Assembly: GCF_000820025.1 (NCBI RefSeq) | Contig: NZ_CDBI01000066.1 | Location: 55,314 to 119,313, forward strand | Direction: 5' to 3' | Length of the DNA: 64,000 nucleotides | Origin: Aeromonas popoffii | GTDB taxonomy: Bacteria > Pseudomonadota > Gammaproteobacteria > Enterobacterales > Aeromonadaceae | In this document: positions 36,947 to 45,644 of the stretch, piece after piece | How the letters are laid out: each line of letters begins with the position of its first letter | Numbering within the stretch: the first letter of the stretch is position 1 | Notes under the pieces: generated by a model | Seen by the model: only the letters and a program-made list of their open reading frames with translations | Databases searched by the model: none | Told to the model about the DNA's origin: nothing | Translations under genes and position numbers: made by a program

Positions 36947-37882
36947 TTAGCTCTTGTAAATCGCGAAATGGTCCTGGTATTGCTCCAGCTCGGCCTTGGT
37001 CATCACGAACACGCCGTGACCACCGTTCTCGAACTCGACCCAGGTAAAAGGCACTTCCGGGAACTGGGCTTCCAGGTGGATCATGCTGTTGCCCACCTCG
37101 ACCACCAGCACACCGTCATCCTTGAGAAAGTCAGCGGCATTGGCCAACAGGCGCTTGGTGAGCTTGAGACCATCGGAGCCGGAAGCCAGCGCCAGTTCGG
37201 GCTCGTGGCGGAATTCATCCGGCAGATCCGACATGTCTTCGGAGTCCACATAGGGCGGGTTGGAGACGATGAGATCGTACTTGTCACCCGCCGGCAGATC
37301 ACGCATCAGATCGGAGCGGATCGGAATGACCTGCTGCTCCAGGCCGTGATCGGTGATGTTGCGCTCAGCCACGTTCAGCGCATCCACGCTGATGTCGATG
37401 GCATCCACTTCCGCATCCGGGAATTCATGGGCCATGATGATGGCGATGCAACCGGAACCTGTGCACAAATCCATGATCCGGGTCGGCTCATGCTTAAGGA
37501 AAGGGGCGAAGCGGTTGGCCACCATCTCGGCAATCGGTGAACGGGGGATCAGTACTCGTTCGTCCACGTAGAACTCCCAACCGGCATACCAGGCCTTGCT
37601 GGTCAGGTAGGCGGCCGGCACGCGCTCCTGCACACGGCGAATGACGAGCTCGGCGATGCGATGACGCTCGCTGGTGGTGAGGCGGGAGTGGCGCATGCCA
37701 GGATCCGCGTCCGGTGGCAGATGTAGCGTGGGCAGTACCAGCAGCACAGCCTCATCCCAGGCGTTGTCGGTACCATGTCCGTAGAAAATCCCGGCGTCGT
37801 TGAAACGACTCATGGCCCAGCGCAACATGTCCTGGATGGTGTGCATCTCGGCAACCACCTCATCGATAAATATCTTGTCCAA
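36947..37882 (-). CDS. prmB: Ribosomal protein L3 glutamine methyltransferase
   Basis: A 311-residue SAM-dependent enzyme that methylates Gln150 of L3 in E. coli. The SAM-binding motif is [11 protein letters not shown] and the catalytic NPPY lies in [14 protein letters not shown]. The start is TTG at 37882: GGAGG lies five bases before it, and the sequence [10 protein letters not shown] aligns with the E. coli N-terminus. The next ATG, in MHTIQDML, would lose 11 conserved residues. It is divergent from smrB, as in E. coli. Confidence 0.95.
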   Translation of the reverse strand: MDKIFIDEVVAEMHTIQDMLRWAMSRFNDAGIFYGHGTDNAWDEAVLLVLPTLHLPPDADPGMRHSRLTTSERHRIAELVIRRVQERVPAAYLTSKAWYAGWEFYVDERVLIPRSPIAEMVANRFAPFLKHEPTRIMDLCTGSGCIAIIMAHEFPDAEVDAIDISVDALNVAERNITDHGLEQQVIPIRSDLMRDLPAGDKYDLIVSNPPYVDSEDMSDLPDEFRHEPELALASGSDGLKLTKRLLANAADFLKDDGVLVVEVGNSMIHLEAQFPEVPFTWVEFENGGHGVFVMTKAELEQYQDHFAIYKS

Positions 37883-37966
37883 ATCCACCTCCAAGTCGAG
37901 TAATATCCGGCCCGAGCACCCACTTACAGTAGCGGGCAAGACGCATACCTAATAAATGAGCATCTG

Positions 37967-38491
37967 ATGAAAAAAATGCCCTCACCGACGATCGAGGAAA
38001 GCCTGCTGTTTCGCGATGCGGTCAAAGGTACCCGGAAAATTAAGCAAGATACCATAAGGGCCGACCTGCGCCCGGTCAAGCAGAAACGCGAACTGCGCGA
38101 AAGCCGCGAAAAGCTTGGGGTTGGCCACTTTTTCAGCGACGAGTACCAGCCTCATCTGGACGAGGATGGCCCGACCCGTTACGTGCGTGACGATGTGTCA
38201 AAATTCGAGCTCAAAAAGCTCAAACGCGGCATCTATCCGCCGGAGATTTATCTGGATCTGCATGGCATGAACCAGCAGCAAGCAAAACAGGAGCTGGCCG
38301 CCCTGCTCACCCTCTGCCAGAAAGAGAACATCCATGTCGCCTCCGTGATGCACGGCATCGGCAAACATATTCTCAAGCAGCGCATTCCCAGCTGGTTGGC
38401 CCAGCACCCCAATGTGCGAGCCTTCCATCAAGCCCCCCGTGAATGGGGCGGTGACAGCGCCATTCTGGTATTACTCGATATCGAAGAGTAG
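37967..38491 (+). CDS. smrB: SmrB, ribosome-collision endonuclease
   Basis: A 174-residue protein. The N-terminal half is basic and carries the segment that SmrB uses to bind collided ribosomes. The Smr domain (about 95-174) has LDLHGMNQQQAKQEL, with the catalytic D-x-H motif, and HGIGKHILKQRIPSWL. In E. coli SmrB cuts mRNA between collided ribosomes, starting rescue of stalled ones. It is divergent from prmB with 84 bp between them. A decayed IS5-type element follows directly. Confidence 0.93.
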   Translation: MKKMPSPTIEESLLFRDAVKGTRKIKQDTIRADLRPVKQKRELRESREKLGVGHFFSDEYQPHLDEDGPTRYVRDDVSKFELKKLKRGIYPPEIYLDLHGMNQQQAKQELAALLTLCQKENIHVASVMHGIGKHILKQRIPSWLAQHPNVRAFHQAPREWGGDSAILVLLDIEE

Positions 38492-38544
38492 TTGGCCACG
38501 CATGCGCCCCACACTCGATATCAATATGTTATTGACAGTGGAGG

Positions 38545-39065
38545 TCGCATGTTTACTCAGGGTTCCCAGGCAGACATACCGTCATCCCTCGGCGCCGAGG
38601 CCATAGGTGCCGCCAGCAACAACTTGAACCGGGCATACCAGACTCGCCGTTTCTCGGCACTGTGTTCTCTGACTTTCCACCCGCCTTCATCAAACATCGT
38701 CAGGCCTGTCGAGTCGATCGGTGATACGACCCTTTGAAGGCTGCCGATTGGCCACCTGCACAGTGCAAGCACGCTGCTGACGCCAGGGTCGGGGGCACAC
38801 AGTGGCCACTCGAACAGGGAGTTGAGTTGCCCCTGAGCTACTCGCAAAGTCAGATTAAAAATGCCCTTGAGCATCAGGAAGGTGCCGATGGTCTGGCCGG
38901 TGTATGGCTGGCTGCAGCCCCGTCGCACGTGTTGGGTGCACCACACAGCAGCTTATTTTGAAGCTGAGCGGTGTTTCCCATACCGATGCGGCTGTGGGCC
39001 ATGAAACTGACGCTGACTTGTCTGATGAGCCACAGTATGCCCCGCTGGCAGCAGGGCAATCCGGG
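38545..39065 (-). mobile_element. IS5-family transposase remnant C (N-terminal part)
   Basis: Decayed 5' half of an IS5-type transposase on the minus strand. In successive frames: CCQRGILWLIRQ (start region), RGCSQPYTGQTIGTFLMLKG and FNLTLRVAQGQLNSLF (helical N-terminal domain), then VSPIDSTGLTMFDEGGWKV and EKRRVW (around the first catalytic Asp). The later catalytic residues are missing. It is the same family as the remnants around the hemolysin gene and separates smrB from the methyltransferase gene. Confidence 0.7.
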
Positions 39066-39082
39066 GCAGGCCACTGAGGGGT

Positions 39083-40276
39083 TTATGCGAGCGAGGATCG
39101 CACGGCGCGGATCAAGATATTTCTGGGGGTCATGGGTTTGTCGCAAAACTCGCCCACTTCCACCCGGTAGCCCTGTTCTTGCAGGAAGAGCGCCCGATCG
39201 AGCGCCAACCAGATCTCGAGCGGCCGACGAAACAGATGGCGTACCAGCTCCATGCGGGCGACATCGCCATAACGCGCCTCCCCCTGCGCCAGAAAAGTGG
39301 CAAGGTCCATTCCCGCAGGCAGGGCTATCCCCTTGCGCTCGGCCGCCCATTCACAAAACGCCTCGAAACTGCCGGTAAGCAGGCTTTTTTGCATATTGGG
39401 CACCGGCAGGTATTCGTTCACCCCGCGCACCTGGCGCTGCAGGCAGTCAAACCCGAGCCGCCACACCACCTCCAACTCGCGAAGGCGCGAGATGCGGGCA
39501 CCTGAGGTCACCGTCTCCTGCAGCGGCAACCGCAGATCCGCCTTGGCCAGGTGCAGATCGCTGGCCCGAGCGGCGGCGGACAGGGGGACATAGTGAGAGC
39601 CACGGATCAGGTGATAGCAGCAAGGGGATATGGTCACCCCCTGGGCGCCACGCTCGGCCACCAGCGCCAGCAGATGGGTGTGCAGCTCGCCGCAGGCGTG
39701 CAGCGCCATGGCATGATGCTCGGTGGCAAGTAACTGGCCGGCATCGACCGCAAAGGCATCCGCCTGCACAAACTGCATGCGGGCCCCGTCACGCACCGCC
39801 AGCCGACGCCCCTCCTCACAGAGCGGGCCTTGCAGCTCCAGACTCAGGATCTCTGCCCGGCGATGCAGGGAAACCAGCCGCCCCAGATGCCCCTTGCCCG
39901 CGCACCACTCCAGATAGGAGCCTTGATGGGGTGGCAGGCAGCCGGTAAAGGCCTCTATCTGTGCCTGCTTGCGTCCCGGCATGTGCAGCGCCATCTCCTT
40001 GGCGCACTGGATGGGCTCGGGGGTAAAGCGCGCGAGTTCACTCAGAGCATGCAGCGTCTCCCCCGCCGGGATCCAGGGGGCTAGCAGGTCACACAGCGCC
40101 ACCATGTCACCATCGAGTCGATTGATCTGCTCAAGGGGCATGGCATTGAGCCGTGCGGCCAGCGCAGGGGCCTCGTCGGCGAATGCCAGATTCAGGTGAT
40201 GATAGGGTTGGTATTGCCACCAGCGCCGGGTCTCGGTCAGCAATCTATCCAGTTGTTGAAAACGTTGAGCCAGCAC
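39083..40276 (-). CDS. Class I SAM-dependent methyltransferase
   Basis: A 397-residue protein with the SAM-binding motif YLEWCAGKGHLGR near residue 125, in the style of the Methyltransf_32/GSTCD family. SPCCYHLI near residue 230 resembles the NPPY-equivalent of that group (a PCCY motif, suggesting a nucleic-acid or tRNA substrate). The N-terminal 110 residues are helical and the C-terminal part is unassigned. Function unknown; a tRNA- or rRNA-modifying enzyme is plausible but unproven. Confidence 0.7.
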   Translation of the reverse strand: MLAQRFQQLDRLLTETRRWWQYQPYHHLNLAFADEAPALAARLNAMPLEQINRLDGDMVALCDLLAPWIPAGETLHALSELARFTPEPIQCAKEMALHMPGRKQAQIEAFTGCLPPHQGSYLEWCAGKGHLGRLVSLHRRAEILSLELQGPLCEEGRRLAVRDGARMQFVQADAFAVDAGQLLATEHHAMALHACGELHTHLLALVAERGAQGVTISPCCYHLIRGSHYVPLSAAARASDLHLAKADLRLPLQETVTSGARISRLRELEVVWRLGFDCLQRQVRGVNEYLPVPNMQKSLLTGSFEAFCEWAAERKGIALPAGMDLATFLAQGEARYGDVARMELVRHLFRRPLEIWLALDRALFLQEQGYRVEVGEFCDKPMTPRNILIRAVRSSLA

Positions 40277-40564
40277 GCGTGCCCTGCCTTGCAGTCAAAA
40301 AAGAGGCTTATTCTAGCGATCCCTCCCCAAAAAGCACTCGCCAATGCGGGTCTACCGCCATGAAACCGAGCTCGGGCCTGGCAGGTGGTCATGCACCCCG
40401 GCTTTGCCCCGGTAAGCCGCCGTGAGCACAGGTGTCAGCCTGGCAAACAACCTGTAGCCCGGGCGTTGGCCTGACAAAGCGAGGGGTTTTATGCTATGTT
40501 TCGCCCCCTCTTTACCCTGGTTCGCTCAGGCGGGCCATTTCACCAACATGAATGGAACCAAAAC

Positions 40565-41143
40565 ATGACCATCAATGCCATCCTGCAAGCGCGCGCAGAC
40601 GCCAAGTGTGAACTGTGCGGCGCCGAACAGGCACTGACTGCCTTCACAGTGCCCCACTCACCGGCCAGCGATGATGATCACAGCCTTGCCCTGTGTGACA
40701 CCTGCCGTGGCCAGCTGGAGCAGCCGGAGACCACAGTGGTCAATCACTGGCGTTGCCTGGGCGACAGCATGTGGAGTCAGGTTCCGGCGGTGCAGGTCAT
40801 GGCGTGGCGTCAGCTGAAAAATTTGTCCGGCCAGGGCGAAGTGTGGGCTCAGGATATGCTGGACATGATGTACATGGAAGACGAAACCAAGGCTTGGGCC
40901 GAAGCCGGTCAGGCTGGCGACGATGACGACAGCGTACCGACCCTGGATTCCAACGGCGCCATGCTGGTCGAAGGCGATTCGGTTACCTTGATCAAGGATC
41001 TGGACGTCAAGGGCGGCGGCTTCACCGCCAAGCGCGGCACCCTGGTCAAGGGCATCCGCCTGACCAACAACCCGCTGCACATCGAAGGCAAGGTCAACGG
41101 CGTGCAGATAGTGCTGGTCGCCGCCTACCTCAAAAAAGCCTGA
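40565..41143 (+). CDS. PhnA/YjdM-family zinc-ribbon protein
   Basis: A 192-residue protein. An N-terminal zinc ribbon uses C-x2-C in CELCGAEQAL and a second pair in CDTCRGQL. The C-terminal PhnA domain starts at about residue 120 with LDSNGAMLVEGDSVTLIKDLDVKG, and ends with KVNGVQIVLVAAYLKKA. Despite the old name, the family is not a proven phosphonoacetate hydrolase. The ATG at 40565 starts the conserved protein; the 23 codons before it are unlikely to be coding. Confidence 0.85.
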   Translation: MTINAILQARADAKCELCGAEQALTAFTVPHSPASDDDHSLALCDTCRGQLEQPETTVVNHWRCLGDSMWSQVPAVQVMAWRQLKNLSGQGEVWAQDMLDMMYMEDETKAWAEAGQAGDDDDSVPTLDSNGAMLVEGDSVTLIKDLDVKGGGFTAKRGTLVKGIRLTNNPLHIEGKVNGVQIVLVAAYLKKA

Positions 41144-41169
41144 TATAACCCGGTTTGCCAGTGATACCA

Positions 41170-41194
41170 AGAGCGCCCCACGGGGCGCTTTTTG
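41170..41194 (+). terminator. Terminator after the PhnA-family gene
   Basis: Stem AGCGCCCC with loop ACG-like centre and GGGGCGCT, then TTTT. Confidence 0.8.
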
Positions 41195-41430
41195 CTGGCC
41201 ACGCTATGCCGCATATACCTTCTGGTCATCGCCCAACCCAAACCGACGTCTCCTGCAACCGAGGCTATACGCAGCTAATGCTGCCCTGTTTTGCCTCACT
41301 CCCCCGGCTGAAATGTGCAGTTTTTTTCGACAGAGACTTGCCTCATACGGAAACCTTGTGACACTCTGGGACGTCGATGGACAGACTCACGGACACTCAC
41401 AGTGTCCCCACTGCAAAAGGAGCAACACAG

Positions 41431-41538
41431 ATGGCCAAAGCCAGCAAGAAAGATATCAAGAAGAAGATCGCCGCTCGCCTCGAGAAAATTGCCAAGCACG
41501 AAGGCAAGATCAAGAAGCTGAAAAAAGCCCTGAAATAA
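41431..41538 (+). CDS. 35-residue lysine-rich peptide
   Basis: A small gene with an excellent ribosome site (AAAGGAG, eight bases before ATG) and its own terminator 18 bp after the TAA. The peptide, beginning MAKASKKDIKKKIAARLEKI, has about 15 lysines, few acidic residues, and heptad-like spacing of I, L and A, so it should form a basic amphipathic helix. It could bind nucleic acid, ribosomes or membranes. No known family was recognised. Confidence 0.65.
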   Translation: MAKASKKDIKKKIAARLEKIAKHEGKIKKLKKALK

Positions 41539-41555
41539 GGGCCGGCATGATAAAC

Positions 41556-41579
41556 AAACCGCCATCAGGCGGTTTTTTT
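41556..41579 (+). terminator. Terminator of the small peptide gene
   Basis: Stem AACCGCC, loop ATCA, GGCGGTT, then a run of seven T residues. Confidence 0.85.
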
Positions 41580-41588
41580 ATGGCGGCA

Positions 41589-42587
41589 TTAGCCGCAAGC
41601 CACCCCCAAAGGCCATGGCTGCCAACGCCTGGCCAGCACCAACACCTCTTGCTCCAGCCACAACCCGTGTGCGATCAGATGCGTGAGCGCCTCCGCCAAT
41701 GGATCACCGGGCCTGCCTGCCGCAAGTTCGGTACACCAAGGGATTTTACCTCTGTTGACCTGTTGCCCCTCAAGCCGATGGGTCAGAGGGCGAGCATAGT
41801 GATGGATATACGCCATCAGAGTGTCGGGCAACCAGAGTGCGAGGGGCCGATGAATGGCACCGGCCAGCTCGGTGGCAATATCCAATCCCCGCTGATCCAG
41901 ATCCCCAAAGTGAGCCCAGGGCACAGCCGCAGGCAACAGCGGAATCACTTGCCGTGCCAGCTTGGTATTTCGGCCAGGCACATAAAGCAGCAGGTCCCCC
42001 GCTTGCAGTGGGTAATCCACGAAGGCGCCCTTGTTCTCCACCGTTACTATCTGCCGCCCTTGCCACTCAATGCCCTGCAACCTGGCCACGCTGCGCTCCG
42101 GCAAGGCCAGCTCTCCCAATAGCGCCATCTGTGCCGTCATCTCGTGGTGCTGACCGCCCAGATCGATGAGTGACAGCGGGCTCAGGGTACGCAGCCGGAT
42201 CACTTCATCCTGCGTCAGTGCTATGTCCATCGCACCTTGAACTGGGCCTGTGTCGCTACGTGGATGCTTGCTATCCCCATGCCAGAGGGCATGAAAACTG
42301 GCCTGATTCAGGGGCGATGGCAGCGTCAATCCTAGGGTCTGCACGCTGTCTCGTTTGTCCAGCATCTGAGGCATTGTTTGGGTCAGCTGCTTTGCAAGAT
42401 AGTCGTGCCCTTCGGGGGTCAACATATAGCGAGCGCTGCGCCCCACCGGCTTGACACCGCCCACAGCCTGCAACAAGGCAAGCAGCTCTTGTCCATGCTT
42501 GCTATCGAGTGAATACCCCTTCTCATTTGTGCTATCCAACAAACGGGCACAGAGATCCTGTACTTTGCGATCATCAAACAGTGACAT
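41589..42587 (-). CDS. Orphan DUF2220 (Wadjet JetD-like) toprim protein
   Basis: A 332-residue protein. The N-terminal 80 residues look like a winged helix (DLCARLLDSTNEKGYSLDSK and ARYMLTPEGHDYLAK). The C-terminal half has DUF2220 features: VTVENKGAFVDYPL (conserved VEN), the toprim-like FGDLDQRGLDIA, and the terminal LWLEQE that corresponds to RLEQE of JetD. In Wadjet systems JetD is the Topo VI-like nuclease that cuts plasmids bound by the JetABC condensin. No jetABC genes are in the window. ATG at 42587 is chosen because GGAGG lies five bases upstream. It may be a solitary nuclease; function is inferred. Confidence 0.7.
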   Translation of the reverse strand: MSLFDDRKVQDLCARLLDSTNEKGYSLDSKHGQELLALLQAVGGVKPVGRSARYMLTPEGHDYLAKQLTQTMPQMLDKRDSVQTLGLTLPSPLNQASFHALWHGDSKHPRSDTGPVQGAMDIALTQDEVIRLRTLSPLSLIDLGGQHHEMTAQMALLGELALPERSVARLQGIEWQGRQIVTVENKGAFVDYPLQAGDLLLYVPGRNTKLARQVIPLLPAAVPWAHFGDLDQRGLDIATELAGAIHRPLALWLPDTLMAYIHHYARPLTHRLEGQQVNRGKIPWCTELAAGRPGDPLAEALTHLIAHGLWLEQEVLVLARRWQPWPLGVACG

Positions 42588-42842
42588 CCTCGCCTCCTCA
42601 TTACGGTGCCATATGACCAAGTAGAGAGGATTTTACTGTCCGTTACCGTGACCCGTCTCGCACCAGGAAAAGTCCTCTCGCGGCCCCCCACGCAGTAAGG
42701 TGCACGGCCCCGCAGGATCTGCCCGCAGCTTCACTGGTAAACCCGAGGTAAACACGGCAAGCTGGATGGGTCTGTGCCAGCCAACACGCCACCCCGTTGG
42801 TACAAGCCTGCTTGCTGACACCATCTCTCCGAGGGCGACCCC

Positions 42843-44132
42843 ATGACCCAGTCGACAAAACAACCGCCGGTTTCCTCCTGGCATCTTTCCGATATCCGCG
42901 AGCTGGCCCACTTGCTCACCCAGGCCCTGCCTGCGGCAGTGCAGATCACCGAGGCCGTCCATCAGGCGGTGTTGAGTGGCATGGGAATAAGGGGTAAGGC
43001 CCAGGGTCAGACCCGGGGGATCACGGGTCTGGTCTACAAGGGGGTACACGGCGCTGCCCATACCCTGAGCGGTGGTATCCATGCCCTGCTTGCCCGTTTG
43101 CCGCCAACGCCTCCCTTGCACCAGATCCCCGAAACGCCCAAACGCGCCGCCCTGCTCGCCACCCTCAATGGGGTGATGGGGGACAAGCTGGTCGAGAGCC
43201 ACAATGCCCTTGCTACCCCCATGACACTGCGCTATCACGGTGAGCCCCTGGACTGGCACGCCATGCCGTCGAGCCTGCCCGCCGAGAGCCGGGTGCTACT
43301 GATGGTGCATGGCCTGTGTATGAACGATCTGCAGTGGCAGAGCCAAACCAGGGGGAAGGAAAAAGAAAAAACGCTCAACCTGGGGGAGAGGCTGGCCAAC
43401 GAACTGGGCTATGTGCCCGTCTATGTGCGCTACAACTCGGGCCTGCCCGTTGCGCAAAACGGGCGGGAGCTGGCTAGCCAGCTGGCCCAGCTGACACGCC
43501 ATTGGCCTGGCCAGATCAGGGAGATTAGCGTGCTGGCCTACAGCATGGGGGGGCTGGTGATCCGCAGCGCCTGTCACCATGCCCGCCAGCGTGAGATGGA
43601 CTGGCCCGACGTCCTGAAAAACATGGTGTTTCTCGGCACGCCGCATCATGGCGCCCCCCTTGAACACGCCGGTCACTGGCTGGAGCAGCTACTGCCAGCC
43701 ACCGCCTATACCCAGCCCTTTGTCAGGCTGGCACAGCTGCGCAGCGCCGGTATCAAGGATCTGCGTCACGGCAAGGTGATGGACTCGCCGCCCCCGCAGG
43801 GCGATACGCACACCTTGCCCGATCCTCGCCCTCCCATGCCCTTGCCCACCGGCGTGGCCTGCTTCACGGTAGCGGCCACCACGGCGGCCAAGCGCGGTCT
43901 GCTGGCTGATCGGCTGATCGGCGATGGCCTTGTGCCCCTGCGCAGCGCCCTCGGCCAACATGACGAGGTGCGCCACCAGCTGGCATTCCCCCCTTCCCAC
44001 TGCTGGATTGCCTACCGCACCAACCATATGGCCCTGCTCGGCAGCCTGCAGGTCAGTCGTCAGCTGCTGCAGTGGCTCACCCCCGTTCACGCAGAGTGCT
44101 GCCCGTCTGGGGAGCATGGCCAGAACGCATAA
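42843..44132 (+). CDS. Alpha/beta-hydrolase (esterase/lipase, PGAP1-like)
   Basis: A 429-residue hydrolase. The first 110 residues form helices not typical for lipases. The hydrolase fold starts at VLLMVHGLCMNDLQW (oxyanion HG), has the nucleophile elbow AYSMGGLVIRSA with Ser near residue 235, FLGTPHHGAPL, and a C-terminal NHMALLG that supplies the catalytic His. The class resembles GPI-inositol deacylase-like lipases, which act on phospholipids or polyesters. It lacks a signal peptide, so it probably works in the cytoplasm. The substrate is unknown. Confidence 0.8.
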   Translation: MTQSTKQPPVSSWHLSDIRELAHLLTQALPAAVQITEAVHQAVLSGMGIRGKAQGQTRGITGLVYKGVHGAAHTLSGGIHALLARLPPTPPLHQIPETPKRAALLATLNGVMGDKLVESHNALATPMTLRYHGEPLDWHAMPSSLPAESRVLLMVHGLCMNDLQWQSQTRGKEKEKTLNLGERLANELGYVPVYVRYNSGLPVAQNGRELASQLAQLTRHWPGQIREISVLAYSMGGLVIRSACHHARQREMDWPDVLKNMVFLGTPHHGAPLEHAGHWLEQLLPATAYTQPFVRLAQLRSAGIKDLRHGKVMDSPPPQGDTHTLPDPRPPMPLPTGVACFTVAATTAAKRGLLADRLIGDGLVPLRSALGQHDEVRHQLAFPPSHCWIAYRTNHMALLGSLQVSRQLLQWLTPVHAECCPSGEHGQNA

Positions 44133-44180
44133 CGGGCGCAATAAGCCAAGGCTCGCTGAAGTTCGCACCAGCACAAGGTC

Positions 44181-44206
44181 AAAAACCGCCCGTGGGCGGT
44201 TATTTC
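44181..44206. terminator. Bidirectional terminator
   Basis: Stem AACCGCCC, loop GTG-like, GGGCGGTT, with AAA before and TATTTC after; between the hydrolase gene and the phzF-like pseudogene. Confidence 0.75.
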
Positions 44207-44218
44207 ATTGCGTGTCAC

Positions 44219-45127
44219 TCACATCAATCTGGCTCGACCAAATACCCGGATTGAGCTGCCGGGTTCGGCCGGGATCTCGGCGTGCAGGTGCGACGCCATC
44301 CCCATATCCTCCCCCTGGAAGAGATCTATGATGCCGCCGTGGGGCCAATGGATATCTCGCAGGTAACCGGCAAAGGCAGCGGTGGCTGCACCTGTGGCAG
44401 GATCCTCATAGACGCCACCATAGGCGAAGGGGTTGCGGGTATGAAACAGCTGATCCCGGGCTGCATGGGCCAACAATATGGTGACCAATCCTTCCCTTTG
44501 CATCAGGGTTCACCCCTGCGCCAGTTCGTAGTGCATGGCCGAGAGCGCAGCCCGACTGTTCAGGGCCAGCACCAAGTGATCGGCGCCGCCATGGATGAGG
44601 GCTGGCGGAATGCGGGGATCCAGATCAGCTTGGGTATAACCAAACAACGTCAGCGCGGCACTCACCAACTCGGCCGGGGCCGGCTTGCTGCGGGTCGGCG
44701 GCGATTGCAGCGCCGCCTGCCACTGCCCCTCCCCATCCTGCCAGCCCGACACCTTGATCTCGGTCTGATTGAGGTGCAATGCATACTCCCCTTCCCCAAA
44801 ACGCCGCGCCAGTGCCACACCCAGGGCGATGGTGGCATGACCGCAGAAGGGCACCTCGGCCTCGGGGGAGAAGTAGCGCACCCGCCACACCCCAAATTCA
44901 GCAACGTGCCTGGCAGTCACGCCCCTCCGGGGTGAACCTGGTGGCGACAAGGGTACGGCGAAGGCCGTTTCCGAGAATCCCACCAGGGAGGCGATGCGTT
45001 GCATCTCCTCTGCTGCGGGCAAGCGAGGCCCCAGCCAGACACCGGCAGGATTCCCTCCTTGCAGCCCATCAGAAAACGCGGCGATCCGCACCAACTCAGG
45101 CTCCAACGGGGAGGCTAGCTCCTTCAT
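44219..45127 (-). pseudogene. PhzF-family isomerase gene interrupted by in-frame TGA
   Basis: A PhzF-type (phenazine biosynthesis epimerase-like) reading frame of about 300 codons. The first part has FSDGLQGGNPAGVWLG, FSETAFAVPL and FCGHATIALG. A TGA at 44510-44512 stops it after MHYELAQG. The second part continues in the same frame with GGVYEDPATGAATAAFAGYL, the conserved E-D-P-A-T-G-x-A site. One substitution therefore broke the gene, or the base is a sequencing error. The start at 45127 has GGAGTGGTT before it. Relatives are isomerases of unknown substrate. Confidence 0.8.
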
Positions 45128-45361
45128 AACCACTCCTTGCTTACGTGCTGAAAAAGACGGGGGCTCACTCTGGCGCCTGTTTACGACCCCACGCAAGGGA
45201 CTCGTGCAAACGCAGGCCATGCCGCCATCCATAAGATAAGCAGACCCAGCTTACCCGTTAAATTAAATGCCGCACAGGTGCCGCTTGGGCGCCGCGGATC
45301 CGGACAATGGCAACTAGCCTTGTAATGCGTGTCTGTATACGGTCCTGCAGTGGAGAACCCT

Positions 45362-45565
45362 ATGTATTCGTACACCCTCACTTTCAAGGAAGAGATCGAC
45401 AAGTTGACCGCCCCCGAGCAGGAGATCACCTTGCAAAGCCCCGCCCAGGCTGGCGACTTTATTATTCTCTCCGACGGCAGCCGCCATCAGGTGATGTTTG
45501 TCACCCACCGCGCCCACTACAGCAGCCTCTATCTCGATAAAGGGGTCAGAGTGCCGCAAAGCTAG
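45362..45565 (+). CDS. Small hypothetical protein, 67 aa
   Basis: Starts MYSYTLTFKEEIDKLTAPEQ and ends with GVRVPQS. GGAG lies seven bases before the ATG. It has alternating hydrophobic residues suggesting a small beta-fold (DFIILSDGSRHQVMFVTHRA). No family was recognised. A bidirectional terminator follows. Confidence 0.6.
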   Translation: MYSYTLTFKEEIDKLTAPEQEITLQSPAQAGDFIILSDGSRHQVMFVTHRAHYSSLYLDKGVRVPQS

Positions 45566-45594
45566 CGAAGATCATCCCTCAGTTTGCGAAAGCA

Positions 45595-45619
45595 AAAGAG
45601 CGGCACCTGGCCGCTCTTT
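45595..45619. terminator. Bidirectional terminator
   Basis: Stem AAAGAGCGGC, loop ACCT, GGCCGCTCTTT; between convergent small genes. Confidence 0.75.
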
Positions 45620-45644
45620 GATCTCTCTGTATGTGGATTTGCTG

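Noticed and set aside
44510..44512. Selenocysteine at the TGA of the phzF-like gene
   Set aside because: PhzF enzymes have no selenocysteine, and no SECIS-like hairpin was evident directly after the codon; a nonsense mutation is simpler.
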